From: Kiritimatiellota bacterium B12222 | GTDB taxonomy: Bacteria; Verrucomicrobiota; Kiritimatiellia; SS1-B-03-39; UBA6053 | Length of the DNA stretch: 64,000 bases | Direction of reading: 5' to 3' | Assembly (NCBI GenBank): GCA_029719485.1 | Contig: CP120722.1 | Location: 2,914,001 to 2,978,000, forward strand | Shown: piece after piece, positions 1 to 9,165 of the stretch | Position numbering within the stretch: the stretch's first letter is position 1 | Layout: each line of letters opens with the position of its first letter | Notes under the pieces: model-generated | Told to the model about the DNA's origin: nothing | Database searches by the model: none | The model's input: only the letters and a program-made list of their open reading frames with translations | Program-made: the position numbers and the translations under genes

Positions 1-47
1 CTGAAATACCATTGAAAAAATGATGTGGATCTTTCAGGGTCAAGATT

Positions 48-668
48 GTGAGCATATGTCGGCACTTTTTAATTTTAACGGGACTCCTTTTATCAAGTAG
101 TTGCGTCTATATGGCGGACCGAAGTCGTGATTTGACCGATATTTTTACGGTTGCAGGAGAAACAGGATTGGTAAACGCCAATTTACAATTGGGAAAAGCA
201 AATTTAGGGGTAGGCGCTCAATCAGGACATGGCATGGGTTTGCGGTCTGGAGCGATAGGTATGTATGAAACAGGTGATCTAAATTTACTGCTGGTGAGCG
301 CCAAATATTTCGAACCCAATGATGAAGCCTATTATCGGGGAAAAGGCTATGAATATACGGTGACCTGGCAAAAAAACAAAAAGGATGATGGAGATCGCTT
401 AGATCTGGAAATGGATGAGGGAGGGAACTTTAATTTATTTCAAATTGAATTCAGTGCAAGTCTGGGACTGGGGATTCGTTTAGGCATTAATTTTGCAGAA
501 ATGGCTGATTTCTTTGTAGGGATATTCAATTTTGACCCTTTGAAAGACGATCGGAAAGCGGTCGCAGAAAGAAAGGCCAAATTTCATCAGCAAAAAGAAC
601 AAGTAGAGCAGTTACAAAACGCGGCCAACAAAAATGAAAATTATCTAAAACCAGCAGTTGACAACTAG
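48..668 (+). CDS. Putative lipoprotein of unknown function
   Basis: I do not recognise a family. The 206-residue protein opens with a short positively charged stretch and a hydrophobic segment ending in LLSSSC, which fits a lipoprotein signal with Cys19 as the lipidated residue. The middle is rich in glycine and amphipathic stretches (GLGIRLGINFAEMADFFVGI), which recalls small membrane-associated proteins. The C-terminus is a charged, Gln/Lys-rich helix that may form a coiled coil. The only in-frame start after the stop at 21-23 that gives this signal is GTG at 48 (or ATT at 45), so the start is uncertain. The gene lies just upstream of tRNA-Phe on the same strand. Confidence 0.6.
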   Translation: MSICRHFLILTGLLLSSSCVYMADRSRDLTDIFTVAGETGLVNANLQLGKANLGVGAQSGHGMGLRSGAIGMYETGDLNLLLVSAKYFEPNDEAYYRGKGYEYTVTWQKNKKDDGDRLDLEMDEGGNFNLFQIEFSASLGLGIRLGINFAEMADFFVGIFNFDPLKDDRKAVAERKAKFHQQKEQVEQLQNAANKNENYLKPAVDN

Positions 669-741
669 GCCACTCTTCGGGTAAGAAGCCCTCTCACTTT
701 TGAGGCTGATGCAGCCTGAATGCATTTCCCACTTTCTTGGT

Positions 742-817
<76 letters not shown>

Positions 818-873
818 TTTTTTTGTCTAAAAATATACAAAAATAGGTGGCGCTAGAAAACGAAAGCAGGACC

Positions 874-1758
874 TTAGTCTTCCTGACGCCGAATGATCAT
901 ATTTTCGGAGTAGAGGGGTGCTCCAAAACCATCCGTATATTCGGTGGTGGTGGAAGAGTAGGAGGAACTACGCGAGCGACCTACGCCTACATTGATGTTG
1001 ATCCCATTTCCCGGTTGAATACCTATTCCTATGCCAGGTCGTTGCCCCGAATGAGGACGATCCGGTCTTGGCGGACGATTGGACGGGGGAGGACGATTTT
1101 GCGCATCATAACGTCGACGATAATACGACTGTGGATAGTAAATCGTGGGATACAAACCGTAATTGTAGCTGTTCCGTTCATTAATAAGTCGTTGTTGCTT
1201 TGCAAGTTCAGTAGCTTTTTTCGCTTCCAGCTCAGCCAGCAATACCCGCCGTTCTAATTCGGCAATTTTAGCTTTTTCACGGGCAGCTTCGGCTTCTTTA
1301 TCCGCCTCAGTTTTGGCGAGCGTATAGGGGACATAAATATTCACATCAGGATAATCCTTCATGAACTGAGTCCAATAAGTGAGTTGAGCGGTACCCGACA
1401 GGGTTGCAAATGCGGCATCGGATGTAATCTCTTTCAAGAGCTTTTCGCCCTCGATACGATTAGCCTCCCGAGCCTCAGCTTCTTGTTCCTGGCGTTTGGT
1501 CAATTCTGCAGGACTGATTAAATCCACCTGGCTTACTTTGTTGTTCACAATCTCAATGCGACCTAAATCGTAGTAATACACCCCGATATCCCCGGATTCC
1601 ATAAACCCTGTGGGTTCTCCAAGCACTTCCAACACACGGTTGGGATGATCCCCCACACGCACATCCGGTATTTGAGATGCATCAGTCGCCAACACCATAC
1701 TCGATGACAGACTGTAGGCCAAAAGCACACGGATAAGAATGGTGGGGTATTTTTTCAT
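874..1758 (-). CDS. Secreted protein with BamE/SmpA-like N-terminal motif
   Basis: A 294-residue exported protein of unknown function. The start at 1758 (MKKYPTIL...) gives a clean signal peptide; an upstream in-frame start at 1788 would add ten residues ahead of it. After the signal comes a segment (VRVGDHPNRVLEVLGEPTG...YYYDLGRIEIVNNKV) that resembles the SmpA/BamE-type small domain, in which a protein is scored by a 'G.....V...LG.P' start and a Tyr-rich strand. A long Ala/Glu/Lys-rich helix follows, likely a coiled coil. The C-terminus is Pro/Arg-rich and then a Gly-Ile-Asn repeat region of low complexity. It may be an envelope protein; the domain match is by eye only. Confidence 0.7.
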   Translation of the reverse strand: MKKYPTILIRVLLAYSLSSSMVLATDASQIPDVRVGDHPNRVLEVLGEPTGFMESGDIGVYYYDLGRIEIVNNKVSQVDLISPAELTKRQEQEAEAREANRIEGEKLLKEITSDAAFATLSGTAQLTYWTQFMKDYPDVNIYVPYTLAKTEADKEAEAAREKAKIAELERRVLLAELEAKKATELAKQQRLINERNSYNYGLYPTIYYPQSYYRRRYDAQNRPPPSNRPPRPDRPHSGQRPGIGIGIQPGNGININVGVGRSRSSSYSSTTTEYTDGFGAPLYSENMIIRRQED

Positions 1759-1846
1759 GAGATCTACTATAACTATACCCGAAAACAACTGAATGTAAAA
1801 TCAACAGCATAGGGGATCCGGTGATGAATGCAGTGCCCCGGTGGGG

Positions 1847-2671
1847 TCACGTCATCCATCCGAAGTGCTGACAACCTTCCAATACACCACTGGTCGCATT
1901 TTCGCTCGCCAGAAAAACACGTGAGCTTTGGTGGCTCTGTTTCGCTGCGGCCATGACCTTTTCAGGCAGGCCTTTACTGGCATTGGCAACAATGATGGCC
2001 TGACATCCACTGGTCAAGGCTGTGAAATCATTACCAGAGTCACCCGCATAAATAACCTGATCCGAGCAATAACCCGCTTCAGATTCTAACCAGCTCATGG
2101 CATAGGCTTTAGACACTCCGGCGGGTAAAATATCTATTAAACCACACTCCAGAAAAGGATCGATACTGCCATGAGCATCGTAAGGTACATTTCGTTGCAT
2201 GAGCCGCTGGGAAATTTGATCCATCAACTTGGGCAAATGCTCGGTTGTGCATTCATAACAGAGTTTAAACTGTTTTTGATGGTCATCTTGTTGAAGAACT
2301 AAACCTTCCAAATCAGCAAACAAGGGATGGAGCTCCATCGCAGAGGACGAAAGGGTCAGATCTTTTAAATGCGCATTATAAGCCTTAAATTCCGGAAACC
2401 GATTTTGAACATTTTGATGTATCGACGTGCCCACGTCACAGATAATCCAATCGGGGGAGGGAAGCTGATACTCCTCCATCGCCGCTGCCACAGATGCAAA
2501 ATGTCGACCCGTACAAAAAATCAGTTGAAAGACCTTGTCTGCGTGAGCCGCGGAAAGGACAGAAAGTGCCCTCTTGTTTTTTTCAGAATTCGGGAGAGGT
2601 ATAAATGTACCATCGAGATCTGTGATCAATACCTGTTGAATGATTTCAGTTTCTTTATTGAGTTCATGCAT
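1847..2671 (-). CDS. HAD-family sucrose-6-phosphate phosphatase-like hydrolase
   Basis: A 274-residue HAD hydrolase of the Cof/sucrose-phosphate phosphatase branch. Motif I is DLDGT (Asp nucleophile and acid/base Asp), the second motif threonine is in CTGRHF, and the Mg-binding motif is GDSGND near residue 210. A C2-type cap lies between. It is divergent from sucrose-phosphate synthase, separated by about 80 bp, and so most likely dephosphorylates sucrose-6-phosphate to sucrose in the cytoplasm. Mannosylglycerate- or glucosylglycerate-type phosphatases share the same fold and cannot be excluded. The neighbouring synthase carries its own HAD domain, so this enzyme may be the dedicated active phosphatase. 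Confidence 0.8.
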   Translation of the reverse strand: MHELNKETEIIQQVLITDLDGTFIPLPNSEKNKRALSVLSAAHADKVFQLIFCTGRHFASVAAAMEEYQLPSPDWIICDVGTSIHQNVQNRFPEFKAYNAHLKDLTLSSSAMELHPLFADLEGLVLQQDDHQKQFKLCYECTTEHLPKLMDQISQRLMQRNVPYDAHGSIDPFLECGLIDILPAGVSKAYAMSWLESEAGYCSDQVIYAGDSGNDFTALTSGCQAIIVANASKGLPEKVMAAAKQSHQSSRVFLASENATSGVLEGCQHFGWMT

Positions 2672-2753
2672 AGCTTAACGCTATGATAAAACCTCAGCAA
2701 ATTAAAGAGTTTTCAAGTAGAAGTAAATTTAACATATGGACGAAGGGATATTC

Positions 2754-4922
2754 ATGACTGAGAAACCAGGCCTAAAAATTGCATTAATCAGTCTTCACGG
2801 ATTAATTCGTGGAGAGAATATGGAATTAGGAAAAGACGAAGACACAGGAGGTCAAATCCGTTACGTACTCGAGCTTGCCCGCGCACTCTCTAAACGAGAC
2901 GACGTGGCCAGAGTCGATTTGATCACACGTCAGATTATCGATGACCGAACCTCTGATGATTACGCACAATTGGAAGAGCAAATCGCAGAGAAGGCATTTA
3001 TTACCCGGATTCCTTTCGGACCCAAACGTTACTTAGGTAAAACGAAGTTATGGCCCTACATGGAAATGTTTGTGGATCAGTGTTTGAATCATTTTCAACG
3101 CACCCGTACCGTTCCTGATATTATTCATGGTCATTATGCGGATGCGGGATACGGTGGCGGACAACTGGCCCGACTGTTGGGAATTCCTTTTGTATTCACC
3201 GGACATTCATTAGGCCGGGTAAAAGCATTGCGGTTGATGGAGTCGGGCGTACCCAAAGAAAAAATTGAAAAGCGCTACAACATCTCCACTCGTATTGAAG
3301 CCGAAGAATTTGCATTAGAAACCTGTTCACTAATTTGCACCAGCACCCATCAGGAAGTGAAGGAACAATACGAACTGTATGAAAACTATATGCCGGAACG
3401 AATGGAGGTGATACCTCCTGGAGTGGATTTAAGTTCATTTCATCCGCCTCAAGCAGGGGACACAAAACCTGAGATCATGGAAGCCATTCATCGCTTTCTT
3501 GATGACACCACGAAACCCATGATTGTGGCGATGGCCCGACCAGATGAACGAAAAAACTTAGAGAAATTGGTAGAGGTGTATGGTCAATCTCCTCAATTGC
3601 AACGCGCAGGAAATTTGGTACTCATTATGGGCTGCCGGGACGACATTCGCGACATGCCTTCCGGTCAGCGTACGGTATTAAAAAATGTGCTCACCCTCAT
3701 TGATGTCTATGACCTTTATGGGAAAGTGGCCTATCCGAAACAACACGTTTCAAATGATGTACCCGCGCTCTATCGCGAAATCACCAAGTCGAAAGGGGTA
3801 TTTGTAAATGCGGCCATGACCGAACCCTTTGGCCTCACCTTATTAGAAGCCGCCGCCAGTGGCGCACCCATTGTGGCCACACATGACGGAGGCCCCCGTG
3901 ACATTATCGCAAACTGCCATAATGGCTTGTTGGTCGACCCTTTCGATGGCGAACAAATCGAACATGCTCTGATGCAGGTGCTCTTAGAAAAAGACCGGTG
4001 GCAGGAGTGGTCAGAGGCAGGTCTTAAAAATGTGTACACACATTATTCTTGGGATCGACATACCGAGCGTTATCTCCGGGATTTAAAAGAAATTTTAGAT
4101 GGAGCTGCAGACGTACCGAAAATTGCCCGCGGACGTAAAACACGGCGCCTCCCACAAATTGATCGCCTGATCATTGCAGACATCGACAATACGCTCACGG
4201 GGAATGATGAAGAAATGCATCGTTTCTTTGATCTGATCGCAAACGCCCAGGACAATATTGGTTTTGGGATTGCCACCGGTCGTCGTTACGAAGAAGTTAT
4301 CAAGTTGATGGAAGAGTATGATATGCCACATCCTGAAGTGCTGATCACCTCTGTAGGAACCGAAATATATTATGGAAAATCTTACACCCTCGATACCAGC
4401 TGGCGTAAACATATTGATTTCCGTTGGGAGCGCGATCGCATTGTGGAAGTATTAGGCACAGTGAAAGGATTGACCATTCAAAATGAGGATCAGCAGTCTG
4501 AATTTAAATTAAGTTACAAAGTAGACTACAGCATTTCACCGAGCTTTGCGGCGATCAAACGCATCTTACGTGAAAACAACCTTCGCACCAAAGTCATCTC
4601 TTCCTTAGGCATGTTTTTAGATATTATCCCTTCCCGTGCAGGTAGTGGACTCAGCATTCGACATATGGCTTACAAGTGGGGCTTCCCCTTGGAAAACATT
4701 CTCATTGCAGGTGATTCGGGGAATGATGAAGAAATGTTGGCCGGAAACACTTTGGGTGTTGTCGTGGGCAATTACAGCCCTGAACTTGAGAAATTACGAA
4801 AATACCCCCGGGTATATTTTGCGAAATCCACTCACGCGGCCGGCATTTTAGAAGGCTTGGAGTATTATCAATTTCTGGATACCATTGTCATTCCTAACGA
4901 GAAAGTATCAGAAGATGGTTGA
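2754..4922 (+). CDS. Sucrose-phosphate synthase with C-terminal HAD domain
   Basis: Catalyses transfer of glucose from a nucleotide sugar to fructose-6-phosphate. The 722-residue protein has a GT4 glycosyltransferase from residue 1 to about 460, beginning with the SPS signature HGLIRGENMELG and DTGGQ, with GHSLG and the donor-site E...FGLTLLEA motif (ATM.TEPFGLTLLEA). A HAD/SPP-like domain follows from about residue 465. It keeps DIDNT near residue 473 and GDSGND near 652, so the phosphatase residues look intact. The ATG at 2754 is chosen because a GAAGGG ribosome-binding site lies seven bases upstream; an ATG at 2736 lacks one. It overlaps the amylosucrase start by 8 bp, indicating translational coupling. 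Confidence 0.93.
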   Translation: MTEKPGLKIALISLHGLIRGENMELGKDEDTGGQIRYVLELARALSKRDDVARVDLITRQIIDDRTSDDYAQLEEQIAEKAFITRIPFGPKRYLGKTKLWPYMEMFVDQCLNHFQRTRTVPDIIHGHYADAGYGGGQLARLLGIPFVFTGHSLGRVKALRLMESGVPKEKIEKRYNISTRIEAEEFALETCSLICTSTHQEVKEQYELYENYMPERMEVIPPGVDLSSFHPPQAGDTKPEIMEAIHRFLDDTTKPMIVAMARPDERKNLEKLVEVYGQSPQLQRAGNLVLIMGCRDDIRDMPSGQRTVLKNVLTLIDVYDLYGKVAYPKQHVSNDVPALYREITKSKGVFVNAAMTEPFGLTLLEAAASGAPIVATHDGGPRDIIANCHNGLLVDPFDGEQIEHALMQVLLEKDRWQEWSEAGLKNVYTHYSWDRHTERYLRDLKEILDGAADVPKIARGRKTRRLPQIDRLIIADIDNTLTGNDEEMHRFFDLIANAQDNIGFGIATGRRYEEVIKLMEEYDMPHPEVLITSVGTEIYYGKSYTLDTSWRKHIDFRWERDRIVEVLGTVKGLTIQNEDQQSEFKLSYKVDYSISPSFAAIKRILRENNLRTKVISSLGMFLDIIPSRAGSGLSIRHMAYKWGFPLENILIAGDSGNDEEMLAGNTLGVVVGNYSPELEKLRKYPRVYFAKSTHAAGILEGLEYYQFLDTIVIPNEKVSEDG

Positions 4923-6876
4923 GCTGGATTTGACCTATGAGGCGGAGCGATCTTTGCGTCGGCTCCGCCCAAAAATTCTTGCAAAGATCGCATCTGCATC
5001 TGAAAACTCCAAAATTTCGGATGCGGAAAAAATTGAAATCATCGATGGACGTCTTGAGCGCCATTGGCCGGTGCTATTTGGCCTGTTGTATCAGCTTTAT
5101 GGTCACCATTATGATTTCTTTTACTATCTCGAAAACATTCTACTCACGGCGGTGGACTGCTGGTTGAGCCGTTCAGATGACTTATATGAATTGGATATCC
5201 GCCGCGAAAATGATCCGGGCTGGTATCTCTCTGAACGCATGATTGGTGGCTCATTGTATGTAGATTTGTTCAGCGAAGATTTACAGTCACTCAAAAAGCG
5301 GATTCCATATTTCAAAGAGTTGGGTCTCACCTATGTGCATTTGATGCCACTGTTTGAGGCGCGGGAAGGGCAGAGTGATGGCGGATACGCGATCAATGAT
5401 TATCGTTCAGTGGATCAAAAGTTAGGCAGCATGGATGATTTGCGGGCCTTGGCCGATGCGTTCCGTGATGAGGGTATTTCTTTGGTATTGGATTTTGTGT
5501 TCAATCATACCTCGGATCAACACGAGTGGGCTTTGCATGCACAGGAAGGAAATCGGGAGTATATGGACTATTACCATATCTATCCTGACCGCACGATACC
5601 CGACCAGTACGAAGAAAACTTACGTGAAATCTTCCCCACCATTCGCAGAGGAAACTTCAGTTGGCATACGGGATTACAACAGTGGGTATGGACCACCTTC
5701 AATAATTTCCAGTGGGACCTCAAATACGCCAATCCTGAAGTGTTTCGCGCCATGGCGTCGGAAATGCTTTTCCTCGCGAATACCGGTGTGGAAATTTTAC
5801 GCTTAGACGCGGTGGCCTTTGTTTGGAAACGCATCGGCAGTAGCTGCGAAAACCTTCCTGAAGCGCATTTACTCATTCAAGCCTTCAATGCGGTGTGCCG
5901 CATTGCAGCCCCGGGATTGGTGTTTAAATCAGAGGCGATTGTCCATCCAGATGAAGTGGTGAAATATATTAGCCGAGAAGAATGTCAGATCTCGTATAAT
6001 CCAACCTTAATGGCTTTGCTGTGGGAAAGCACCGCCACCCGCAAAACCAATTTACTGAAGAAAACCTTGAGTCATCGACATGAGTTAAAACCAGGAACCT
6101 TGTGGGTGAACTATTTGCGCGGTCATGATGACATTGGATGGTCATTTGATAATGGAGATGCGTGGGAAGTTGGAATTGACCCTGAGGGACATCGAAACTT
6201 TTTAAACCAGTTTTACACGGGCAAATTTGCAGGATCGTTTGCCACGGGCGTCCCTTTTCAGGAAAACGAACGTACTGGAGATATGCGGGTATGCGGAACC
6301 ATGGCGTCGCTTGCAGGATTGGAACAAGCGCTGACAAAACAGGACCCTGTACTTATTGAAATGGCCCAATTGCGCATTCAAATGCTTTACCGTGTGCTGT
6401 GCAGCATTGGAGGAATCCCCTTGATCTTCATGGGGGAAGAATGGGGGGTATTGAACGACTATGACTTCCTCACTGATCCCGACAAAGTCGATGACAGCCG
6501 ATGGGTACATCGCCCTGAAATGGATTGGGCGATGATTCAAAAAGAAAAACGTAAAAATTCTGTGCGCCTTCACATGTATCAAAGCATGCAACAGACCTTT
6601 GCGATGCGCAGCCATACTGAAGCCTTACGTGAGAATCATATGAAACTCATCGACACGGAGAACGAACATGTGTTGGGCTACTTACGTTGGCATGAAGGGC
6701 ATCGTTTGATTGTATTTGCAAATTTCTCAGAAAACGCTCAAGAAGTTCCTGTCAGAGAATTACGCCGACAAGGATACGCCCATTTCATGAGAGATCTCTT
6801 TTCGAATGTGCTCTATTCCACCCAAGAGGTGGTTAAGCTCACAGCCTACCAAACTTTGTGGTTGCAGGAAGATTAA
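4915..6876 (+). CDS. Amylosucrase (GH13 family)
   Basis: Predicted to cleave sucrose and transfer glucose to alpha-1,4-glucan, releasing fructose. The 653-residue protein follows the architecture of Neisseria polysaccharea amylosucrase: an all-helical N-domain (about 1-100), the TIM barrel with DFVFNHTSDQHEWA, and a C-terminal beta domain. Catalytic residues are Asp298 (LRLDAVAF), Glu340 (FKSEAIVHPD) and Asp405 (RGHDDIGW). All three are shifted by exactly 12 from the Neisseria D286/E328/D393, which supports the assignment to this subfamily rather than sucrose hydrolase in general. The start ATG at 4915 overlaps the SPS stop (ATGGTTGA). An earlier ATG at 4885 lies deep in SPS. No signal peptide, so cytoplasmic. 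Confidence 0.92.
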   Translation: MVELDLTYEAERSLRRLRPKILAKIASASENSKISDAEKIEIIDGRLERHWPVLFGLLYQLYGHHYDFFYYLENILLTAVDCWLSRSDDLYELDIRRENDPGWYLSERMIGGSLYVDLFSEDLQSLKKRIPYFKELGLTYVHLMPLFEAREGQSDGGYAINDYRSVDQKLGSMDDLRALADAFRDEGISLVLDFVFNHTSDQHEWALHAQEGNREYMDYYHIYPDRTIPDQYEENLREIFPTIRRGNFSWHTGLQQWVWTTFNNFQWDLKYANPEVFRAMASEMLFLANTGVEILRLDAVAFVWKRIGSSCENLPEAHLLIQAFNAVCRIAAPGLVFKSEAIVHPDEVVKYISREECQISYNPTLMALLWESTATRKTNLLKKTLSHRHELKPGTLWVNYLRGHDDIGWSFDNGDAWEVGIDPEGHRNFLNQFYTGKFAGSFATGVPFQENERTGDMRVCGTMASLAGLEQALTKQDPVLIEMAQLRIQMLYRVLCSIGGIPLIFMGEEWGVLNDYDFLTDPDKVDDSRWVHRPEMDWAMIQKEKRKNSVRLHMYQSMQQTFAMRSHTEALRENHMKLIDTENEHVLGYLRWHEGHRLIVFANFSENAQEVPVRELRRQGYAHFMRDLFSNVLYSTQEVVKLTAYQTLWLQED

Positions 6877-6896
6877 GTCTAGCATCTAATGACATC

Positions 6897-7328
6897 ATGC
6901 AACGACATTTACTTCTCCTCTGTTTTCTCATCACAGCACTCCGCGCTCAGGAAGAAACGTTAGACCCTTCTATCTTTGATGGGACCGGGCGTGATCAAGA
7001 GATTGCAGAACCTGCAGAAGAGGGAAGCTCATCGGAAGAAAGGGCACCGGAAAAAATGTCCCCTGATGAGACCGAAAGCGCAGCTGCGGAAAGTGGAACG
7101 GAGTTACCTCCCGCAGAAAAGCTTGAGCCCATGCCTACAGAAACACCTGAACCGGTGGAAATCAGCTTACCCGGCAGTGAGAGTGAGGAAGAAGAAGAGG
7201 GGACCGAAGGACTTCATCCTGCAGGACCCGCGGGTGCGGGGACAGCACCCAGTCGAGCGGGGGAACGGGTGGAATCTACCGAGAAAATTGCACCCGGTCA
7301 TGCCGTCGACTATCCTTGGGATATTTAA
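6897..7328 (+). CDS. Small acidic secreted protein of unknown function
   Basis: A 143-residue protein. The start at 6897 gives MQRHLLLLCFLITALRAQ, a plausible signal peptide with cleavage after AQ or RAQ. The mature part is low complexity and strongly acidic (Glu, Pro, Ser, Thr), for example SESEEEEEGTE, with a Gly/Ala stretch and a short C-terminal tail DYPWDI. Nothing suggests an enzyme. It follows amylosucrase by 20 bp on the same strand and overlaps the stop of the convergent downstream gene by 4 bp. It could be a surface or spacer-type protein; existence is supported by the signal peptide and open frame only. Confidence 0.6.
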   Translation: MQRHLLLLCFLITALRAQEETLDPSIFDGTGRDQEIAEPAEEGSSSEERAPEKMSPDETESAAAESGTELPPAEKLEPMPTETPEPVEISLPGSESEEEEEGTEGLHPAGPAGAGTAPSRAGERVESTEKIAPGHAVDYPWDI

Positions 7329-8368
7329 ACGCCACCCGGAACTTGGGTCAACACGGAAAGCGCGGTGAGGTAGACTTGCCCCCCAGCTTGCCACCAACGA
7401 TCTTGCTGATTCCGCCATGCACCATCGGCTTGCTGTTGGGCCCATAAATCTTGATAAAGATCCGACTCCTTTAAGTCTGACAGCCGAAAAAGGTCACGAT
7501 AGGCATCATTTTGAGCGAGCTGGGGGCTGTTTTCGTTTCGCGTCATCATCCAATACAAAGCATCTTCGGGTCCAGCGATTTGTTTACCTCCCGATTGATA
7601 CTTCACATCACCATTCGCCAGTTGTTGTTGACTCAGCCAGTACTGAGCACGTGACAAAGACGCTTCTGCTTGCGGAAGACGAAGAGAAGGACGTTCAGAC
7701 AGCAATTGTGCCACCCACCATGTGACCGCCGTGTTGGCTTCCGTTTCGGAGCTATAGCCCATGGGTGCTTCATCAGGGTAGCCCCATCCACCTGAAGCCT
7801 GTTGCAGACGAATCAAGGTGGCGTAACTTTGCTGAAGCAAACTTTGGCGTGCCGGATCAGGCATCTGTTTTTGAATTTCAGACAATGTATAGAGGGTTAA
7901 AATATAATTATAAAATTGAGGTCCCTGCTCTAACTGAATGGACTGGGCCTTCAAACGGGATTCGAGTGCAGAGACAGCCCGATCCAAGGACTCACGACGA
8001 ATGGGTTCGGGGGAGTTGAGTAAAGCAAGGGTCGCCAAAGCACTGACCCCATCAGAAAAACGATCATGACCGCCCCATTTACTGGCAGACCAAGCGCCAT
8101 CGGCCTGTTGTTGCTCCACCAACCATTCCACGCCTTGGGCAGCTGAGGCTACCCGCATGGAAGGATCGACGGGAATTTCGCGAATCGCAGGCATCTGTTT
8201 TTGCCGCCATATAAAGAGAGAGGACGCAAAAAGAGCCAAGATGGCGACTTTCTGCATATTTTGAAAACGTTGATTTCGCTTGCGGATTTTTTGAAAGACA
8301 CCCGCCTGAAAGTCCTCTGAAATCGTAGGTTCAAGCGGCGGAGGGATAAAGTGGCTATCGGGATTCAT
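7325..8368 (-). CDS. Membrane-anchored squalene-cyclase-like (alpha/alpha toroid) repeat protein
   Basis: A 347-residue protein with a cytoplasmic N-terminus of about 40 residues, one membrane helix (VAILALFASSLFIW) and an outside domain built of terpenoid-cyclase/prenyltransferase-type repeats. The repeat signatures are WLVEQQQADGAW, LIRLQQASGGWGY, WLSQQQLANGDV and LWAQQQADGAW. The catalytic DXDD motif of hopene cyclases is not visible, so it is probably a binding scaffold. It overlaps the ECF sigma factor gene upstream by 4 bp (ATGA). That arrangement, and the single-helix topology, suggest it acts as an anti-sigma or sensor partner. This is an inference; no zinc-binding anti-sigma motif is present. 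Confidence 0.75.
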   Translation of the reverse strand: MNPDSHFIPPPLEPTISEDFQAGVFQKIRKRNQRFQNMQKVAILALFASSLFIWRQKQMPAIREIPVDPSMRVASAAQGVEWLVEQQQADGAWSASKWGGHDRFSDGVSALATLALLNSPEPIRRESLDRAVSALESRLKAQSIQLEQGPQFYNYILTLYTLSEIQKQMPDPARQSLLQQSYATLIRLQQASGGWGYPDEAPMGYSSETEANTAVTWWVAQLLSERPSLRLPQAEASLSRAQYWLSQQQLANGDVKYQSGGKQIAGPEDALYWMMTRNENSPQLAQNDAYRDLFRLSDLKESDLYQDLWAQQQADGAWRNQQDRWWQAGGQVYLTALSVLTQVPGGV

Positions 8369-8898
8369 GAAGAGGCCTCCTGTTCAAAAATTTCACGTAA
8401 TTGACGTAAACCATTATGGAGACGACTTTTCACTGTACCCTCCGGAATTTGCAGAATTTTAGAAATTTCAACGTGAGAAAGTTGATCGTATACCGAGTGG
8501 ACCACCACATCGCGATGGATGTCTGAAAGTTGGGCCAATCCCCAGTCAGCATCGTGTTTTTGTTGGTGTTTAGGGTGAAACTTGTCGACCGTGGGCTCGG
8601 CCCTGAAAGCGTCTTCACGGCGGTTGCGGCGTCCGGACTTGCGCAAATGGTCAATCCATACCCGTTGGGCAATGGTAAACATCCACGCACGAAAAGATTC
8701 CTGACTGCGAAAGCGACGTCTGGCTTTATAAATTTTAAAAAAAGTGTCTTGGGCGAGATCTTCATATTCTTGATATACGCCACGACGAATAAAATGGTTC
8801 ACGAGCATCTGCTGATATCGGTTCATCAACTCCACAAAAGCAGCCTGGTCATGATTTACAGCGACTTTTCGCATTAATTCTTCATCGGTTTCGGACAT
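8365..8898 (-). CDS. ECF RNA polymerase sigma factor
   Basis: A 177-residue sigma-70 family factor of the extracytoplasmic-function type. Region 2 carries DLAQDTFFKIYKARRRF and the promoter-melting segment SFRAWMFTIAQRVWIDHLRK. Region 4 carries the helix-turn-helix LSHVEISKILQIPEGTVKSRLHNGLRQLRE. The acidic linker between them is typical. The start at 8898 (MSETDEEL) is preferred; an upstream start at 8940 would add 14 uncharged residues. The downstream gene overlaps by 4 bp and may encode its regulator. Target promoters are not evident, but the gene is likely autoregulated as is usual for the class. Confidence 0.92.
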   Translation of the reverse strand: MSETDEELMRKVAVNHDQAAFVELMNRYQQMLVNHFIRRGVYQEYEDLAQDTFFKIYKARRRFRSQESFRAWMFTIAQRVWIDHLRKSGRRNRREDAFRAEPTVDKFHPKHQQKHDADWGLAQLSDIHRDVVVHSVYDQLSHVEISKILQIPEGTVKSRLHNGLRQLREIFEQEASS

Positions 8899-8918
8899 GG
8901 ACGCTTCCTTAGCTTGAA

Positions 8919-9134
8919 TTGTGCAATCGTAAAAGAGCAATCGTGTGTATTGAATTTCTCAAAGGAGTAGCGCGCAAGGATTTGGTCAAAGCAGCCTTGG
9001 ATGTTTTGATCACATCGGGCGATGCTCAAACGCTTTCAGACTTAAGAGAGATCACAAATGCCCCGACATGGAAATTGGAAATGATCGAAAATCGAATGAG
9101 CCCCCCAAGCGCTGAGGTTTTTGATCGGGATTGA
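8919..9134 (+). CDS. Possible small helical protein
   Basis: I do not recognise it. The open frame of 71 codons begins about 20 bp from the divergent sigma-factor start and reads EFLKGVARKDLVKAALDV then LSDLREITNAPTWKLEMIENRM, a composition like a small helical cytoplasmic protein rather than a chance frame. The first codons (MCNRKRAIVC) look less protein-like, so translation might begin at an internal GTG near 8943. It ends 31 bp before the ilvA start chosen here. Evidence is weak. Confidence 0.35.
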   Translation: MCNRKRAIVCIEFLKGVARKDLVKAALDVLITSGDAQTLSDLREITNAPTWKLEMIENRMSPPSAEVFDRD

Positions 9135-9165
9135 ATTTCGTTGCATAATCTGCCATGACGCTTTG

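Noticed and set aside
847-1257. Plus-strand frame of 136 codons downstream of tRNA-Phe
   Set aside because: Antisense to the low-complexity C-terminal part of the secreted protein at 874-1758, with Arg/Ile-rich composition and no recognisable start signal.
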